Assembly (NCBI GenBank): GCA_030770535.1
Contig: JASVEC010000001.1
Location: 1,178,001-1,242,000 of the forward strand
Direction: 5' to 3'
DNA: 64,000 nucleotides
From: Batkoa obscura
Taxonomy: Eukaryota; Entomophthoromycota; Entomophthoromycetes; Entomophthorales; Batkoaceae
Under the pieces are notes generated by a model. The model saw only the letters and a list, made by a program, of their open reading frames with translations. It was not told where the DNA came from and did not search any database. Shown here piece after piece: positions 58,231 through 64,000 of this stretch. Within the stretch, counting starts at the first letter, position 1. The number at the start of each line of letters is the position of its first letter. The position numbers and the translations under genes were made by a program.

Positions 58231-59736
58231 TAAAGTTGATTGAATGGTCTAAGGGTATAGATAAGATAAGATACAATGAAAGATAATATAAAAACAAATG
58301 AGATGGTATTGAATTAACTTGTTATCTTTTTATAATAAAAATCTTTTTGTTTATATACAATTGATAAGGTTAATTGCTAATAAGTTTTATAAAAAATAAA
58401 ATAAACTAGCAAAAAAAATATAGAATAAAATGATAAAGATTGTTATAAAAAAAGATAATTAATTATTTAGTTTCTTTTTTTTATAAAGGAGAAATTATTA
58501 AATATTTTAAAAAATTTATTAATTAGTGTTGTATTATTTTAAGGGTTACCGCTACTCATGCCTAGAAAACTTTAATCTAAATTTAGGTGGTTGGAATTAA
58601 ATTCTTAAATAGCCAATCAATTTTGGATTTATAGTATTTAATTGGTTATTTTCTTGAACCTCCCCACTCATTAGCATTCCTATTCAAAATATAACTTTTT
58701 TCAAAAAATGATATTGAACCAATTAACTGCTATTTCAATATTGCTTACTACTGTTAAGGAAATATTTAAATTTAACAAAGAGAAACCAAAGTCAATAACG
58801 GACTATTATTGGTGGAGAGAAGTTTTATCCATTGATTTAAAGTAAATCATGAAAAATTGAAAAAGTGTGGCTCTTTTAAAAATATTCTATTTTTAACATT
58901 ATGCTTAGAATGGAGCTTTTGAAATAATGGAGTTAAATTTGCACTTTCGGACAAATTTTTTTAGTATTACTAAAAATAAGTTACAATGAAAAAACATGTT
59001 GGGATTTTTTATATATAATTTAATGACAGTTATAAATCAATGTTTTCATAGCTTTCACCTCCATGAATCATAAGTTTTTTAAATAAAATAAAATATTAAT
59101 TTCTATAATAAATATAATAAATAAATCCTTTTAGAATAAGCTTATAAAATAAGACTGAATACAAATTTGGTTTTTTTGCTTTAAATAAAACCATTTTAAT
59201 TTTCAAAGCCAATCATTAGATGATGGGTATACTATTGTTCTATTCTGCTATTAAATAGTTTAAATGAGATTCTTCCCACATAATTTGATGGCTTCATAAA
59301 TTAAATGTTACTATGAAATACGATTTTGCTAATACTATGTCAACATTCAATTTATTAGCATTCAAATTATATGGGAGAAATTACACTTAAGCTAGTATAA
59401 TAGTAACACAAAAGAAAATTCCACTTATTTTTTAAATAAATGGAACATTGCTTTTTGGTTTAAGAGTTCACAAATTTCAGTGAAATCAATTTTGTTAAGA
59501 TTCGATCAAATAAATTCTATATCAAAAAGAATAAAATGAAAAAGACAAAATGTTTTAAACAAATGAAAAATAGAATTTTGATTTAACATAAGCTAGTTCC
59601 AGTAATAAAACTATAATAATAAAATGAAATAATCTTCATAGTTTATTATAATAAAACGAAATGTAGATTAGTTAATAAAATAATATTAGCACTTTATTAT
59701 ATTAATTTTTAAAAAATACAAAAATCAAAATAAACA

Positions 59737-59838
59737 TATGGGGGTGTTTTTTTTGGCTTCACTTTTTCCATCTTTTAAGCACTATTTGGGCGGAAAAATT
59801 GTTAGTAAAATTCTTAAACACAAAAATACATCCTCATA
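59737..59838 (+). mobile_element. MITE copy 20
   Basis: Forward, near full length: TATGGGGGTGTTTTTTTTGG, AAGCACTATTTGGGCGG, ATACATCCTCATA; three bases (ATC) are missing from the TTCATCACT block. It ends 22 bases before the small fold-back. Confidence 0.92.
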
Positions 59839-59860
59839 TGATAAAACAAATGGAATCTAA

Positions 59861-59961
59861 GCATCATTTAGAGCAATTAATATTAGTCCTGTCATAAAAA
59901 CCAACTTTGAAAACGATTTTTTTAAAAAGAAATTACTAATATTAATTACTCTAAATGATGT
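59861..59961. repeat. 101-bp fold-back with 27-bp arms
   Basis: Arms 59861-59887 and 59935-59961 read CATCATTTAGAGYAATTAAT then ATTAGT in inverted order, with only two mismatches. AGGACTAAT near 59980 also complements ATTAGTCCT at 59881, so a second, competing pairing exists. It could be a tiny MITE or its remnant; only one copy was seen. Confidence 0.65.
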
Positions 59962-60633
59962 TTAAAATCAATTAATTTTAGGACTAATAACTTGAACATA
60001 CTAAATTAAAACTCATAAACTCACAACTAAAATTGAAATTAATGAATGAACAATTAAGAAATTCGCATATTTAATCTAGCTATAGTACTATTGTTCTACT
60101 ATCACTTTTTAATACAATACAGTAACATAATCATTCCTCCTTAGTTTTCGCTTATCAATTAAAATCCTGAAATCAGTTAAAGGGCTTAATTTACAATAAT
60201 GAACTTGAACTCCTTAATACCAATCTGTTTAATTTGTTTAAGCTCAAATGCGATATAATTACTATTTATTTAAGAGTAAAGTTCAAATGTCAAGCTTCAA
60301 ATTAGTGTAAAATTAATTATTTGTTATAAAAATTACTGCTAGTCAACTTACATTCATCTTAAACGTGTATAAAGAATCTTGAACATTAACTCCAAGCATG
60401 AATAATCTGTGCAGAACTTGGATAAAGTGGTTCACCGGGTTAATTTGCGGATAAAACATAATTGGTTAAAAGCTCTAAAATGACCTCATTTAATTGCCAA
60501 GTTATCTAAAAATAGTAGTAGCTAAGGGTTTATTTTTAGATTGTAAGCTTAATTCTTTAAAAGATCTGTTTATAAAACGTAAATTTTGAAATTTCTTTTA
60601 TTACTTTTTCTTTATATTTTACTAATATTTAAT

Positions 60634-61494
60634 ATGTTATACACTAAATTAGTATTCTTATTTTTTATTGTTTTAGCCATTGTTGCTCAAAGCTCAGGTA
60701 ATTTAAACAATATAAACTATATTTAACTAAATAAGTAATAATTTTCTAAAGGTTCTGAATCAAAAAGTGCTTCAAAAGCCGACGACCCAGGTTCTAAAAC
60801 TGATGATCTTAAAGCTACCGAAACTAAAACAGATGATAAATCTAAGGCTACTGACATCAAAGATAAAGAAACTGATTCTAAATCCGATGGTAAAGATAGT
60901 ACTAAAACAAAGGACGATAAAGCAAGTGAAACTTCAGATAAATCCGATAGCGATAAAAGCTCAAAGAGTGATAGTTCTAAATCAAGCAGTGATCCAAAAG
61001 CAACTGATAAACCATCAGCAAGAGCAACGATCATTATGATGGAACCTAGATATAATGATGATGTTAAAGGTGCTCGTGTACCATTAGGAAAAAACATTAA
61101 GTTTAAATGGGTCTTTTCAAATACTCCATATGAAAATCCAAAGAAACTTAATGTTTCCCTTGTTCAAAAGAGAGCTGGGGGTGACGCCAAGTATGATATT
61201 GCTACCATTTCTGGTACCGATAAAGAATTCGAATGGAAAGTTAAAGATTATGTCCCTGAAGATAATGAGAATGGTATTTTCCTCAAAGCAGGATCTGAAA
61301 ATATGGTTATGGTTTATATCTATGATTCAGAAACTAAATACAACACTTTAAATCCAGGTAAAAAAATTAGATCTACCTCTAGAAATCTTGTATTTTATCA
61401 ACCAATGGATTTGGATAACAATTTCACTGATAATGCTAACCTTGGAGTCCCTTCCTTGGCTTTATTAGCTTTATCTTCATTAGTTTTATTATAA
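60634..61494 (+). CDS. GPI-anchored Ser/Asp/Lys-rich surface protein (DUF7137-like)
   Basis: Two exons: 60634-60697 and 60752-61494; 268 residues. A signal peptide (LVFLFFIVLAIVAQSSG) is cut short by the intron. A ~95-residue linker of Ser, Asp, Lys and Thr (KTDDKSKATDIKDKETD) would be extended and possibly O-mannosylated. Then comes a ~130-residue beta-rich domain (MEPRYNDDVKGARVPLGKN, FKWVFSNTPYENPKKLNVSL) similar in pattern to the fungal DUF7137 extracellular domain. The end, NLGVPSLALLALSSLVLL, is a hydrophobic tail after small residues, as expected for GPI addition. The protein probably sits at the plasma membrane or cell wall. The gene converges with SMC5, 222 bases between stops. Confidence 0.78.
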
Positions 61495-61716
61495 CAAATT
61501 AATCTCACTTAAAATCTAACTTAGTAGTATTTTGATATTGTACTAATAAATAGATTAAAATAAAATAACATTTAATTATATATTAACTTTAGAATATTTT
61601 GAATATCTTTTTCCTTTTTTATTTTTCTATATTTTAAACTAAAACTTAGCTAATTAGTTAAATTAATTATAATCACAGTAAACATGCCCAGGTAGTTAAT
61701 AAAGTTATGTTTTAAT

Positions 61717-64000
<2,284 letters not shown>

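Larger units (their letters stand above)
58231..60633. other. AT-rich intergenic region with MITE and fold-back
   Basis: 2.4 kb without a gene: MITE copy 20 at 59737-59838 and a small fold-back at 59861-59961. The left part is the chitin synthase promoter. TTTATAAAAC near 60569 could be the TATA box of the gene at 60634. No other feature seen. Confidence 0.6.

Noticed and set aside
60723-61097. Leu/Ser-rich minus-strand frame opposite the GPI-protein gene
   Set aside because: It is the antisense shadow of the Ser/Asp/Lys-rich linker of the real gene.

Overview
The window is eukaryotic nuclear DNA from a very AT-rich fungus. Fungal identity rests on a division-2 (CHS3-type) chitin synthase, a Zn2Cys6 DNA-binding domain, a GPI-type serine-rich surface protein, PHO80/PCL-type cyclins and a fungal ZIP zinc transporter. 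Genes carry many short introns (mostly 42-70 nt, GTAAGT/GTAAAT donors, TAG or AAG acceptors). Several genes that Saccharomyces lacks or keeps only in divergent form are present (a DAP1-like protein, a REX1B-like protein, CCDC25). This fits an early-diverging lineage such as the AT-rich Entomophthoromycotina (Conidiobolus-like), but that placement is a guess and no rRNA or tRNA was seen to support it.

Layout. 1-21 kb is gene-poor: an mpaB/LCP-type haem oxygenase homologue (1.3 kb), a short Zn2Cys6 protein (6.1 kb), a ZIP zinc transporter (9.9 kb), a PCL cyclin (14.7 kb), methylenetetrahydrofolate reductase (17.2 kb) and, convergent with it, a class-IV PLP enzyme (19.2 kb). 21-29 kb is a dense, intron-rich, same-strand block: a small secreted cysteine-rich protein, a WW-FF splicing factor, a RING protein, CCDC25 and the U5 snRNP protein Prp6. 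29-46 kb is gene-poor again: a second PCL-type cyclin, two relatives of the Zn2Cys6 protein that lack the zinc domain, and a four-helix membrane protein between them. 46-64 kb is dense: UTP6 (SSU processome), a REX1B-like coiled-coil protein, a DAP1-like protein, an NT5DC-type HAD phosphatase, a probable mitochondrial protein, the chitin synthase, a GPI-anchored surface protein and the C-terminal part of SMC5, which runs off the right edge. The predicted introns of the multi-exon genes join in frame and the exon lengths add up to whole codons.

The gene-poor stretches are seeded with one ~104-bp MITE family: 18 near-full-length copies and 2 deleted ones, in both orientations, seven of them packed into 32.6-34.3 kb. 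The ends read TATGGGGGTG...CATCCCCATA and suggest TA target duplications. Three further fold-back elements (12.2, 44.8 and 59.9 kb) are present; the 44.8-kb one shares terminal sequence with the MITE and may use the same transposase. No transposase gene is in the window.

The most interesting signals are: a family of truncated fungal-specific transcription-factor proteins, only one of which keeps its zinc cluster; a fungal homologue of DAP1; a repeated ~18-bp motif upstream of the zinc transporter; and the MITE family. I did not see a clearly new multi-gene system.
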